Positions 1 to 6,773 of a DNA stretch of 14,922 nucleotides are shown piece after piece; positions within the stretch are counted from its first letter, which is position 1, and the number at the start of each line of letters is the position of its first letter. The notes beneath the pieces are model-generated. The model did no database searches and was not told the origin of the DNA. It worked only from the letters and a program-made list of their open reading frames with translations. The position numbers were made by a program, and so were the translations under genes. Source of the DNA: JADKCL01 sp046050405 (lineage in GTDB: Bacteria > Bacteroidota > Bacteroidia > J057 > JADKCL01); the NCBI GenBank assembly GCA_046050405.1, contig JBJOPY010000325.1, positions 1 to 14,922 of the forward strand, written 5' to 3'.

Positions 1-461
1 GTGCACAGCATGAAGCCGAAGGCGGCGACGGCCGAGCTGAATGGATCGACCTTCAGGGTCGTCAGGAGGATGAACATGCCGAAAAACAACAGGAAAATTG
101 CCCCGACGGGATGGGGGAGCACGCCCCGCAGGTTCATCACATCGTCCAGCTTCTGCAAGAGGTTGTTCGGATACCGGGTACTCACCTGATAGGCCGGCAT
201 CCCACCAAACATGGCACTTGTCCAGAGCGGTTCTTCGTTGTCGTGGGCTTTCCGGAAATCGGCGATCTCCTTGCTCATCCCTTTGTGCTGGACGATATCC
301 CCCTGGTTCAAGATCCATCCCTTTTGGTGGCTCTTGGGCATGTAGTTCCAGAGGATCATGAAGGCAAGCAGGAGCATGACGGCGGAGCCGACCAGGTGCC
401 ATGCCCTGCCTTCCGTGAAATAGGAACTACCGCGCTGTAACCAAGACCGATGATTGCTCAT
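1..461 (-). CDS. YfhO-family integral membrane protein, N-terminal part (runs off left edge)
   Basis: An open minus-strand frame from ATG at 461 to the window edge gives about 153 codons with no stop. An in-frame TAG lies one codon upstream of the ATG (465-467), so the start is well fixed. The protein opens MSNHRSWLQRGS and has a hydrophobic segment at about residues 23-41. A soluble stretch follows with GDIVQHKGMSKEI and then EEPLWTSAMFGGMPAYQ (residues about 54-93), and a second hydrophobic segment begins near residue 118. The GDI...Q..GM and LW...FGGMPAYQ signature is, from memory, that of the large multi-pass YfhO-like proteins (GT-C-type fold, often 800 aa or more) common in Bacteroidota. 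In Firmicutes YfhO is linked to glycosylation of lipoteichoic acid; the substrate here is unknown. Family assignment is fairly sure, function is not. Confidence 0.85.
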   Translation of the reverse strand, partial: MSNHRSWLQRGSSYFTEGRAWHLVGSAVMLLLAFMILWNYMPKSHQKGWILNQGDIVQHKGMSKEIADFRKAHDNEEPLWTSAMFGGMPAYQVSTRYPNNLLQKLDDVMNLRGVLPHPVGAIFLLFFGMFILLTTLKVDPFSSAVAAFGFMLC

Positions 462-499
462 GAACTAGATGCTATTTGAGGAGATGAAAAACGATGCCG

Positions 500-529
500 T
501 AAATTTAGCAAATCGACCGGTGGGCGCAA
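500..529 (-). promoter_or_regulatory. Candidate Bacteroidota-type promoter for the YfhO-family gene
   Basis: On the minus strand, TTG (527-529) is followed after 19 nt by TAAATTTA (500-507). This matches the Bacteroidota -33/-7 pattern TTG ... TAnnTTTG except for the last base. Transcription would start near 493, leaving a leader of about 32 nt before the ATG at 461. No Shine-Dalgarno motif is evident. This is a motif match only. Confidence 0.35.
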
Positions 530-603
530 GAACCAGAAATTGCGTACCCCAGGGGAGCGGTGCCGCCGTGGAACCGCAGAAAGTACGCGGCCAAGCCCGA
601 TTG

Positions 604-631
604 CTGGATCCCGGCAAATGCCAATCTCCAG
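604..631 (-). terminator. Possible hairpin downstream of polA
   Basis: About 24 nt after the polA stop, the minus strand can form a two-part stem: CTGGA/TCCAG outside (627-631 with 604-608), a 4/4 internal loop, and GGCA/TGCC inside with a 2-nt loop. There is no U-run after it, so it is only a weak terminator candidate. The rest of the 193-bp gap between polA and the YfhO-family start holds nothing else I can support apart from the promoter candidate. Confidence 0.25.
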
Positions 632-654
632 AAGCTCCCCTTCCCAAAGTTCAC

Positions 655-3462
655 TCAGTGCGCCTCCAGCCAGTTTTGTCCGACGCCGACCTCGACCAGC
701 ATCGGCACTTCCAGCGGCAAGGCCTTTTCCATTTTCTCCTTCACCAGCCTCCCAAGCTCCTCGATCTCATCGTTGTGCACCTCGAACACCAGTTCGTCAT
801 GCACCTGGAGGATCATCCGGGACCGCATCCTGCGGGCTTTCATCTCGCGGTGGATATTGATCATGGCCACCTTGATGAGGTCTGCGGCACTGCCTTGCAC
901 GGGCGTATTGATCGCGTTTCGCTCGGCGAATCCCTTGGTGGTGGCATTGGCACTGTTGATGTCGGGGATGTAGCGCCGGCGCCCAAGCATGGTGCTCGTG
1001 TAGCCCAGTCGTCGCGCATCCGCGATGCTTTGGTCCATGTACTCCTTGATTTTGCTGTACTGGGCGAAGTAGCTGCTGATGATCGCCGCCGCCTCGCTGC
1101 GGCTGATCTTCAGGCGCTGCGCCAGCCCGAATGCCGATATGCCGTAGATGATGCCGAAGTTCACCATCTTGGCCTTGCTGCGCATCTCGCCGGTCACCTC
1201 CCCGACCGGGACATGGAAGACCTTGCTCGCCGTCACGCGGTGGATGTCCTCCCCTGCCTTGAAGTCCATGAGCATTCCCGGATCCTTGCTCAGCTCGGCG
1301 ACCAGCCGCAGCTCGACCTGTGAATAGTCTGCGGACATGATCTGATGCCCTTCCGAGGCCACGAACGCCTTGCGAATCTCCCGCCCCTCCTCCGAGCGGA
1401 TCGGGATGTTTTGCATGTTCGGATTGTTCGAGCTCAGGCGCCCCGTCGCCGTCACAGCCTGGCTGAAGGTGGAGTGGATGCGGCCCGTTCTCGGGTTCAC
1501 CAGCATGGGAAGGGTGTCCACATAGGTGCTCTTCAGCTTGCCCAGCTTGCGGTACCGCAAGATGCAGGCGGGAAACTCATGCTCCAGCGCCAATACGACC
1601 AGGTCCTCTTCCTTCGTGCTGTACTGCCCTGTCTTGGTCTTCTTGGCCTTTCCCAGCTTGAGCTTTTCGAAGATGATTTCGCCCAGCTGTTTGGGGGAAT
1701 TGATGTTGAATCTCATCCCCGCCAATCGGTAGATCTCCCTTTCCACTTCGGCCATTTCCACCTCGAGTTGCCTGGAGTATTGTCTCAGGAATTCCTCATC
1801 CACCCTGACCCCGTGGTATTCCATGTCCGTCAGCACCTCCGCCAGTGGCATCTCGGCCGTTTCGAAAACCTTGCGCAGGCCGGCCGCGTCCAGCATTGGA
1901 TCGAGCTTTTCCTTCAATGCCAGGGTGATGTCGGCGTCCTCGCAGGCGTATTCCAGCAGCCTGGGCACCTCGACATCGCGCATGTTGAGCTGGTCCTTGC
2001 CCTTCTTCCCGATCAGGGCGGTGATGGAGACCGGCTCGTAGTGGAGCAGCTCCATTGACATGGCATCCATGCCATGCGGCTTGTCAGGGTCGATCACATA
2101 GTGGGCAAGCAGCGTGTCGAAGAGGGGTTCGCAGACACTGATCCCGTAATTCCGCAGCACCAGCATGTCATACTTCACGTTCTGGCCGATCTTGAGGATC
2201 TCCTTGCTTTCCAGGACAGGGCGCAGGGCTTCGAGCTGCCCCAGCGAATTGGGGTCGCCTTCCGGGAAGTAGATCATGAAGGCCTCTCCAGGCATCAGGC
2301 TCACGGTCATGGCGATCAGCTCCGCCTGCATGGCATCCAGGCCCGTCGTTTCCGTGTCGAAGCAGAAGGAGCCTTGGTCCCTGATGCCGGCGATCAACTT
2401 CCCGAGTTGCCCTTCCGATTCGATGAGCGTGTAAATGTGTTGTCGGTCGGCGATGCTCGAGAACCCGGTATGGTACTCTGGTTCCGCAGCGGTGGCCTCG
2501 GTGGATGCCTGCCCGGCATGGTCCGGGCCGCCGGCGACAGGGTTGCCGAAGAGGTCGCGCTGCACCTCCTGGTCTCCCCCGAAAATCGGGCTTCCCAGGA
2601 TGCGCTTGGCGGTAGTGCGAAACTCCAGCTCGTTCATGATCTCCACCGTCTTCTCGCGGTCCGGGTCGCCGATCTTGCAGTGGTGCTCGTCCCAGGGCAC
2701 GGGAACGTCCGTGGATATCGTCGCCAGCCATTTCGACAGGATTCCCTGCTCGCCGAATTCCTTCACGGAGGCCTGGATGGCCTTCTTCGTGATCTCGTCC
2801 GCTCTGCGGACGATTTCCTCCACGGATCCGAACTGCTGGATCAGTTCCACTGCGGTGATGTCGCCCACTTTCGGAATGCCCGGGATATTGTCCACCTTGT
2901 CACCCTTCAGGCCGAGGAAGTCGATCATCTGGGGCGGGGTCACCCCGTACTTTTCCTTCACCGAGGCGGGATTCAGGACTTCAATGCCTTCTCCCGCCCG
3001 CGAGGGCTTGTAAAGGAAAATGTTGTCCGTGACCAGTTGGCAGTAATCCTTGTCCGGGGTGACCATGTACACCTGGTACCCATGGGTCTCAGCACGCTTG
3101 GCGATCGTGCCGATCAGGTCGTCGGCTTCGTACCCCTCCATTTCCAGGACGGGGATGTTCAGCGCATGGAGCAGTTCCTTGGTTTTGGGGATGGCGAAGC
3201 GGATGTCCTCGGGCATTTCCTCGCGTGTGGCCTTGTAGGCTTCAAACTTCTCGTGGCGGAAAGTGGGGCCGGACATGTCAAACGCCACTGCCAGGTGGGT
3301 CGGCTTCTCCTTGTCGAGGATCTGCAATAGGAAGTTCACGAAGCCAAAGACCGCAGAGGTGTTCTGGCCGTTTGCCGTGATGCGGGGCGTCTTGATGAAT
3401 GCGAAGTGTGCCCGGTAGATGAGGGCCAATGCATCCAGGAGGAACAATTTTTTCTCTGCCAT
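655..3462 (-). CDS. polA: DNA polymerase I, full length with 5'-3' and 3'-5' exonuclease domains
   Basis: This family-A DNA polymerase of 935 aa removes RNA primers and fills gaps in replication and repair. The 5'-3' exonuclease domain covers about residues 1-290, with Asp10, GYEADD (110-115) and TPDKDYCQ (135-142). The 3'-5' proofreading domain covers about 330-520. Its DEDDy residues all look intact: Asp369 and Glu371 in FDTETTG, Asp432 in QNVKYD, and Tyr505/Asp509 in YACED. In the polymerase domain, motif A is DYSQVELR (Asp712), motif B has Arg761, Lys765, Phe769 and Tyr773, and motif C is VHDE (His888-Glu890). Length is typical for a three-domain enzyme. ATG at 3462 gives the usual N-terminus, with the Asp10 region at the expected distance. 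It lies 123 bp after the UPF0104-type gene on the same strand, separated from it by a hairpin pair, so it probably has its own promoter. I could not place that promoter confidently. Confidence 0.97.
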   Translation of the reverse strand: MAEKKLFLLDALALIYRAHFAFIKTPRITANGQNTSAVFGFVNFLLQILDKEKPTHLAVAFDMSGPTFRHEKFEAYKATREEMPEDIRFAIPKTKELLHALNIPVLEMEGYEADDLIGTIAKRAETHGYQVYMVTPDKDYCQLVTDNIFLYKPSRAGEGIEVLNPASVKEKYGVTPPQMIDFLGLKGDKVDNIPGIPKVGDITAVELIQQFGSVEEIVRRADEITKKAIQASVKEFGEQGILSKWLATISTDVPVPWDEHHCKIGDPDREKTVEIMNELEFRTTAKRILGSPIFGGDQEVQRDLFGNPVAGGPDHAGQASTEATAAEPEYHTGFSSIADRQHIYTLIESEGQLGKLIAGIRDQGSFCFDTETTGLDAMQAELIAMTVSLMPGEAFMIYFPEGDPNSLGQLEALRPVLESKEILKIGQNVKYDMLVLRNYGISVCEPLFDTLLAHYVIDPDKPHGMDAMSMELLHYEPVSITALIGKKGKDQLNMRDVEVPRLLEYACEDADITLALKEKLDPMLDAAGLRKVFETAEMPLAEVLTDMEYHGVRVDEEFLRQYSRQLEVEMAEVEREIYRLAGMRFNINSPKQLGEIIFEKLKLGKAKKTKTGQYSTKEEDLVVLALEHEFPACILRYRKLGKLKSTYVDTLPMLVNPRTGRIHSTFSQAVTATGRLSSNNPNMQNIPIRSEEGREIRKAFVASEGHQIMSADYSQVELRLVAELSKDPGMLMDFKAGEDIHRVTASKVFHVPVGEVTGEMRSKAKMVNFGIIYGISAFGLAQRLKISRSEAAAIISSYFAQYSKIKEYMDQSIADARRLGYTSTMLGRRRYIPDINSANATTKGFAERNAINTPVQGSAADLIKVAMINIHREMKARRMRSRMILQVHDELVFEVHNDEIEELGRLVKEKMEKALPLEVPMLVEVGVGQNWLEAH

Positions 3463-3541
3463 AGGAAAGCGGACCGATTTAAAGGGTCAATGTAGCATTA
3501 ATTCAAGGGCACGGCACCTTCCAGGGAAATATTCTTCCACC

Positions 3542-3584
3542 TGGACGGAACAAAAGTCCACGGGGTTGCCGGCCTGGAGGCCGG
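3542..3584 (-). terminator. Tandem hairpins ending the panC/membrane-protein unit
   Basis: Immediately after the stop of the UPF0104-type gene (stop at 3586-3588), the minus strand reads CCGGCCTCCAGGCCGG (3569-3584). This is a perfect inverted repeat of 7 bp with a 2-nt centre (6 bp plus a 4-nt loop in practice). A second small stem, TGGAC/GTCCA with a 9-nt loop, follows at 3542-3560; its loop contains TTTT. No long U-tract is present. The position directly after a stop and before polA suggests a transcription terminator. Confidence 0.45.
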
Positions 3585-3585
3585 A

Positions 3586-4674
3586 TCAATTGTCCGCCAC
3601 CGCAAGTTCCTTTGCAGGCTGCCCGGCTTGTCCGGCGACCACCCCGGCCTTGCCGATTTTCATCCTGGGCACCAGGATCAGGTAGCATACGAAGCCTGAG
3701 ATGACCATCATGATGAACTGCGAGGAGTGGATGATCCAGGCGATGTTCGTCCCGACATCCCCTGCGTATTTCTCGCTGCCGTATCCAAGCCTTGCCGCAC
3801 AGGCCACGAAGCTCATCTTGATGGCGAAATGATAGGTCCCAAATCCACCCGGCGCGGGCATCACCATTCCGATGCCCCCCATCGTGAAGGCGGTCACCGC
3901 GAAGACAAAACTCAGGTTGCTCGTCTCGGGGAGGGCAAAAAACACGAGGTAGGTCATCATGATGTAGCAAATCCAAATCATGGCCGTCTGGTACAGAAAC
4001 CGCCAAGGGTTCTTCATCTTGGTCACGCTCTTGACTGACAGCCAGATTTCCTTGGTGAAAGTGACCCCCCTGGCAAACAGGGCGATCTTCATCAGCCGGT
4101 TCCAAATCACGACGAGGAAGAGCAGGCCCGCGGCCATGGCCCCGACCATCACCCATTTCCAAGGGAAGACCTCCGCCGTGCCGTCCACGCTGACGTCGCC
4201 AGAAGCGAAAGCCTTGTCCATGATCGCATTGATCTGTTTGAACTGGAAGGCAAAGGTCCCCAAGACCAGGATCCCGAGGGCCAGTATGTCAAAGACACGG
4301 TCCGTGACCATCGTGCCGAAGCTCACGGAGAGCGGGATCTTTTCAGATTTGGCGGTCATCGTGGCGCGTGTCACTTCCCCCAGCCTGCCGGTTGCCTGAT
4401 TGACGAGATAGCTCACCATGATGGAGCAAAACAGGTTCCAGGTATTGCTCTTGTGGCCTGCGGCCTGAATCAGCGATTGCCAGCGCACGGCCCTGTACCA
4501 GTGGCTCAGGAGTGCGATCACCAAGCCCGCTCCCACCCAGAAGTAATTGGCATTCTTGAAGCTCTCCTTGACCTGCTCGAAATCCATCCCCTTCATGGAC
4601 AGCCACATGAGGAGGATCCCAAGCCCCAGGCTGAGGACATACTTGAGGGTGGTAAGGACGCTCTTGCGACTCAA
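3586..4674 (-). CDS. LPG-synthase-TM / UPF0104-family integral membrane protein (flippase-like)
   Basis: This 362-aa multi-pass membrane protein matches the transmembrane region of lysylphosphatidylglycerol synthase (Pfam LPG_synthase_TM) without the synthetase domain. Hydrophobic segments lie at about 9-29, 43-62, 80-96, 126-146, 172-191, 226-248, 255-276 and 313-336. Family hallmarks include GRLGEVTRA (96-104) and MPAPGGFGTYH (272-282). Members are often annotated as flippase-like, but the substrate is unknown. The start is TTG at 4674. It fits because the encoded N-terminus (SRKSVLTTLKYVLSLGLGI) looks like relatives, whereas the first in-frame ATG would cut into TM1. The TTG overlaps the TGA of the upstream panD-like ORF (TTGA), suggesting coupled translation. 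From memory, the panC-panD-flippase-like order is common in Bacteroidota. The C-terminal tail (about 340-362) is soluble. Confidence 0.85.
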   Translation of the reverse strand: MSRKSVLTTLKYVLSLGLGILLMWLSMKGMDFEQVKESFKNANYFWVGAGLVIALLSHWYRAVRWQSLIQAAGHKSNTWNLFCSIMVSYLVNQATGRLGEVTRATMTAKSEKIPLSVSFGTMVTDRVFDILALGILVLGTFAFQFKQINAIMDKAFASGDVSVDGTAEVFPWKWVMVGAMAAGLLFLVVIWNRLMKIALFARGVTFTKEIWLSVKSVTKMKNPWRFLYQTAMIWICYIMMTYLVFFALPETSNLSFVFAVTAFTMGGIGMVMPAPGGFGTYHFAIKMSFVACAARLGYGSEKYAGDVGTNIAWIIHSSQFIMMVISGFVCYLILVPRMKIGKAGVVAGQAGQPAKELAVADN

Positions 4675-4877
4675 GGCACTGGCTTTTCGTTTTCCACAGG
4701 GTTTTCTGCATCCGAAACGGAGGCGCGGCCGTGGTTCACGCGCTGCTCTTTCTGCCCGTCGTTCGTTTCAGCGGCTTCCGCCGGGCCGGGAGCTATCGTG
4801 GCGCTTCCTGCACGGTGCAGGTTCGCTCCGGCGGCAACGACCCGGTGAGGTGCCGAATGGAACACATCCGATGACAT
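4671..4877 (-). pseudogene. panD: Truncated, catalytically altered panD-like ORF (aspartate 1-decarboxylase remnant)
   Basis: This 68-codon open frame sits in the usual panD position, 45 bp after panC and on the same strand. From memory, residues 1-36 align with E. coli PanD without gaps. His11-Arg12-Val13, Ala18, Leu20-His21, Gly24-Ser25 (the self-cleavage pair that makes the pyruvoyl group), Ile28 and Ala35-Ala36 coincide. After a short gap, VNHGR resembles the VTNGKR stretch. The essential Lys9 is Ala here, and Tyr22 is Arg. The region with Arg54, Thr57 and Tyr58, and the whole C-terminal half (the ERGS...NGAAA part of a ~116-126 aa protein), is missing; an Ala/Glu-rich tail ending ENEKPVP replaces it. 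It therefore cannot be a normal aspartate decarboxylase. The frame is still open and its TGA overlaps the next gene's TTG start. It may be a decaying gene or a retained coupling peptide. No alignment was run. Confidence 0.6.
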
Positions 4878-4922
4878 GGGGGCGAAATTAGAGAAATTTT
4901 CCCGGCATGGGGAATCGACCGC

Positions 4923-5801
4923 TCAATGCAAGCCCGATTTCTGGCCAAGACTCAGCACACAGTTGTCGATCAGCCTCGTGGTGCCGCAGAATGCAGCGAT
5001 CAAGGCCACGGGTTCGTCCTCTTCACGGATCACATCGACCAGGCTCAGGTCGCTGGATTTGCGGATTTCCAGGTATTCAAGCCGGATGAGCGAATACTCC
5101 GGCAGAAGTTCCGCCGCAATGCTGGATAGCTCCGCGGCATCCATTCCCGGCCGCGCCCTCGCATCCAGTTCCCCCAGGCACCGGGACAGGTAGAGCGATT
5201 GCCTCCGCTCCTCGGCATTCAGGTAGCGGTTCCGGCTGCTGACCGCCAAGCCGTCCGGGTCGCGGACGATGTCGCAGGGGACGATGTCCAATGGGAAGAA
5301 AAGTTCACGTGTCATCGCCTGGAGGATGCTCAGCTGCTGAAAGTCCTTCTTCCCGAAGTAGGCGCGGGTCGGCTGGACAATGTTGAACAGGCGGGCGACC
5401 ACGAGGAGGACGCCATCGAAATGCCCGGGTCGGCTGGCACCCTCCATGTACCGGTCCATGGTGCGGGGGCTCATCAGGATTTCCACCCGCTCTTTTCCGG
5501 CGGGGTACATGTCCGCCGCCGCCGGCGTGAAGACATGGGTCGCGCCTTCCCGGCGGCAGAGCTCGAGATCGGCCTCCAGTGTTCGCGGATATCTTGCAAG
5601 GTCCTCATTCGGGCCAAACTGTGCCGGATTGACGAAGATGCTCACGACGACCAAGTCGTTTTCGGCTGCGCACCTTCGGATCAAGGCTCCATGGCCTGCA
5701 TGGAGTGCGCCCATCGTCGGAACGAATCCGATTTTCCGTCCACGGCATTGCTCGCCTTGAAGGGACGACCTTAGCTCCGATGGATTCCCAAAAACAACCA
5801 T
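4923..5801 (-). CDS. panC: Pantothenate synthetase (pantoate--beta-alanine ligase)
   Basis: This cytosolic enzyme joins pantoate and beta-alanine with ATP to give pantothenate. ATG at 5801 gives 292 aa, the usual family length (about 280-300). The open frame extends to 5870, but the extra 23 residues (MQIQGVVTYLRRF...) do not resemble PanC, and a promoter candidate lies inside that extension, so the internal ATG is preferred. Visible motifs are FVPTMGALHAGH near residue 25-36 (HIGH-type nucleotide binding), FVNPAQFGPNEDLARYPR, RPGHFDGV, AYFGKKDFQQL and RDPDGLAVSSRNRYL, all as expected for an active enzyme. It is the first gene of a minus-strand unit with the panD-like remnant and the membrane protein. 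The loss of normal panD next door means beta-alanine must come from another route or a second panD elsewhere. Confidence 0.95.
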   Translation of the reverse strand: MVVFGNPSELRSSLQGEQCRGRKIGFVPTMGALHAGHGALIRRCAAENDLVVVSIFVNPAQFGPNEDLARYPRTLEADLELCRREGATHVFTPAAADMYPAGKERVEILMSPRTMDRYMEGASRPGHFDGVLLVVARLFNIVQPTRAYFGKKDFQQLSILQAMTRELFFPLDIVPCDIVRDPDGLAVSSRNRYLNAEERRQSLYLSRCLGELDARARPGMDAAELSSIAAELLPEYSLIRLEYLEIRKSSDLSLVDVIREEDEPVALIAAFCGTTRLIDNCVLSLGQKSGLH

Positions 5802-5838
5802 GTTGGTAGAGTGAAGGGCGATTTCAATGAAAAAACGG

Positions 5839-5870
5839 CGAAGATAAGTAACTACGCCTTGTATCTGCAA
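5839..5870 (-). promoter_or_regulatory. Candidate promoter for panC
   Basis: On the minus strand, TTG (5868-5870) is followed after 21 nt by TATCTTCG (5839-5846), one mismatch from TAnnTTTG. The start of transcription would be near 5832, giving a leader of about 31 nt before ATG 5801. It interlocks with the plus-strand promoter candidate at 5859-5889: each -33 element lies inside the other's spacer. Confidence 0.4.
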
Positions 5871-5889
5871 GATTCCCTGCGTAAATTTG
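5859..5889 (+). promoter_or_regulatory. Bacteroidota-type promoter for the GT5-domain gene
   Basis: TTG (5859-5861), a 20-nt spacer and a perfect TAnnTTTG box, TAAATTTG (5882-5889), match the Bacteroidota sigma-ABfr-type consensus closely. Transcription would start near 5896, giving a leader of about 53 nt before ATG 5949. It is the best promoter match in the window. Confidence 0.6.
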
Positions 5890-5948
5890 CAGCGGAAAGT
5901 GAAAATTTATCTTCGGATTTTCAGATTTGGTTCAATTAGCAAGTAAGT

Positions 5949-6764
5949 ATGAGCGATAAATTGAAGATTCTTTACGTAACGACCGAAATTGATCCGTTTT
6001 TGAAAGTAACTAGCGCCGCAGATTTCATCCGACTGCTCCCCCAGAAACTCCAGGAAAAAGGCCATGAGATTCGGATCCTGATGCCCAAGTTTGGTGTCAT
6101 CAATGAACGCAGGAACCGCCTCCATGAGGTGGTGCGCCTCTCGGGGATCAACATCCGGGTGGGTGAAGAGGAGAAGCCGCTCACGATCAAGGTGGCCTCC
6201 ATCCCCAATGCCAAGTTGCAGGTCTATTTCCTGGACAACGAAGACTACTTCCAGCGCAAGTCGGTGCTGGTGGATCCTGTGAACAACGCCTTCTACAAGG
6301 ACAATGACGAACGCGCCATCTTCTTCTGCAAAGGCGTGATCGAGACCGTGAAGAAACTTGGCTGGCAGCCTGACATCATCCACTGCCACGACTGGATGAC
6401 CAGCTTCATCCCCCTCTACCTTCGCACGCACTACAAAGATGACCCGATGTTCAAGCACACGAAGGTCGTCTTCACGCTCTACAACAATGGCTTCGACTCG
6501 ATCCTTTCCCAGGATTACCTGGAAAAAACCAACATCGAGAACCTGAGGCCCATGGCCGCCGGTTATTCGGAACCCAACTACGTGGGGGTCTGCAAGGGGG
6601 GCATCTCGCTCTCGGATGTAACGACCAACGGTGCCTCCAAGATTCATTCCGATCTCGAGGCCTTCATGCATGCCTCCAAGAAGGAAATGATCTTCTTCGA
6701 TGTCGACGATTCCGAAATCTTCGTGGAGGGGTACCAAAACCTGTACACCACGATCCTCAATTGA
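5949..6764 (+). CDS. Glycogen/starch synthase-like protein with only the GT5 N-terminal domain
   Basis: This 271-aa protein resembles the N-terminal (ADP-glucose synthase catalytic, Pfam Glyco_transf_5) domain of GlgA. It has KILYVTTEIDPFLK (residues 6-19), ILMPKFG (43-49), IIHCHDW (143-149) and VFTLYNNGF (174-182). Full GlgA is about 480 aa with two Rossmann domains (GT-B fold), and here the entire C-terminal nucleotide-sugar domain is absent. The KTGG loop used for ADP-glucose binding reads Lys19-Val-Thr-Ser. Synthase activity on its own is therefore doubtful. From memory, short versions of this kind next to panC are common in Bacteroidota and usually carry the glycogen synthase name, so this is probably a family trait and not a fresh truncation. 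Its stop is 9 nt before the DUF4270 gene, so the two are likely cotranscribed. Confidence 0.85.
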   Translation: MSDKLKILYVTTEIDPFLKVTSAADFIRLLPQKLQEKGHEIRILMPKFGVINERRNRLHEVVRLSGINIRVGEEEKPLTIKVASIPNAKLQVYFLDNEDYFQRKSVLVDPVNNAFYKDNDERAIFFCKGVIETVKKLGWQPDIIHCHDWMTSFIPLYLRTHYKDDPMFKHTKVVFTLYNNGFDSILSQDYLEKTNIENLRPMAAGYSEPNYVGVCKGGISLSDVTTNGASKIHSDLEAFMHASKKEMIFFDVDDSEIFVEGYQNLYTTILN

Positions 6765-6773
6765 TCTTCCTGG

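Noticed and set aside
465..647. 60-aa minus-strand ORF between polA and the YfhO-family gene
   Set aside because: It has no recognisable features, overlaps the promoter candidate at 500-529, and its low-complexity, Trp/Gly/Ser-rich content looks non-coding.
5802..5870. 23-residue N-terminal extension of PanC
   Set aside because: The residues do not match the PanC N-terminus, and the region contains the panC promoter candidate. ATG 5801 gives the normal length.
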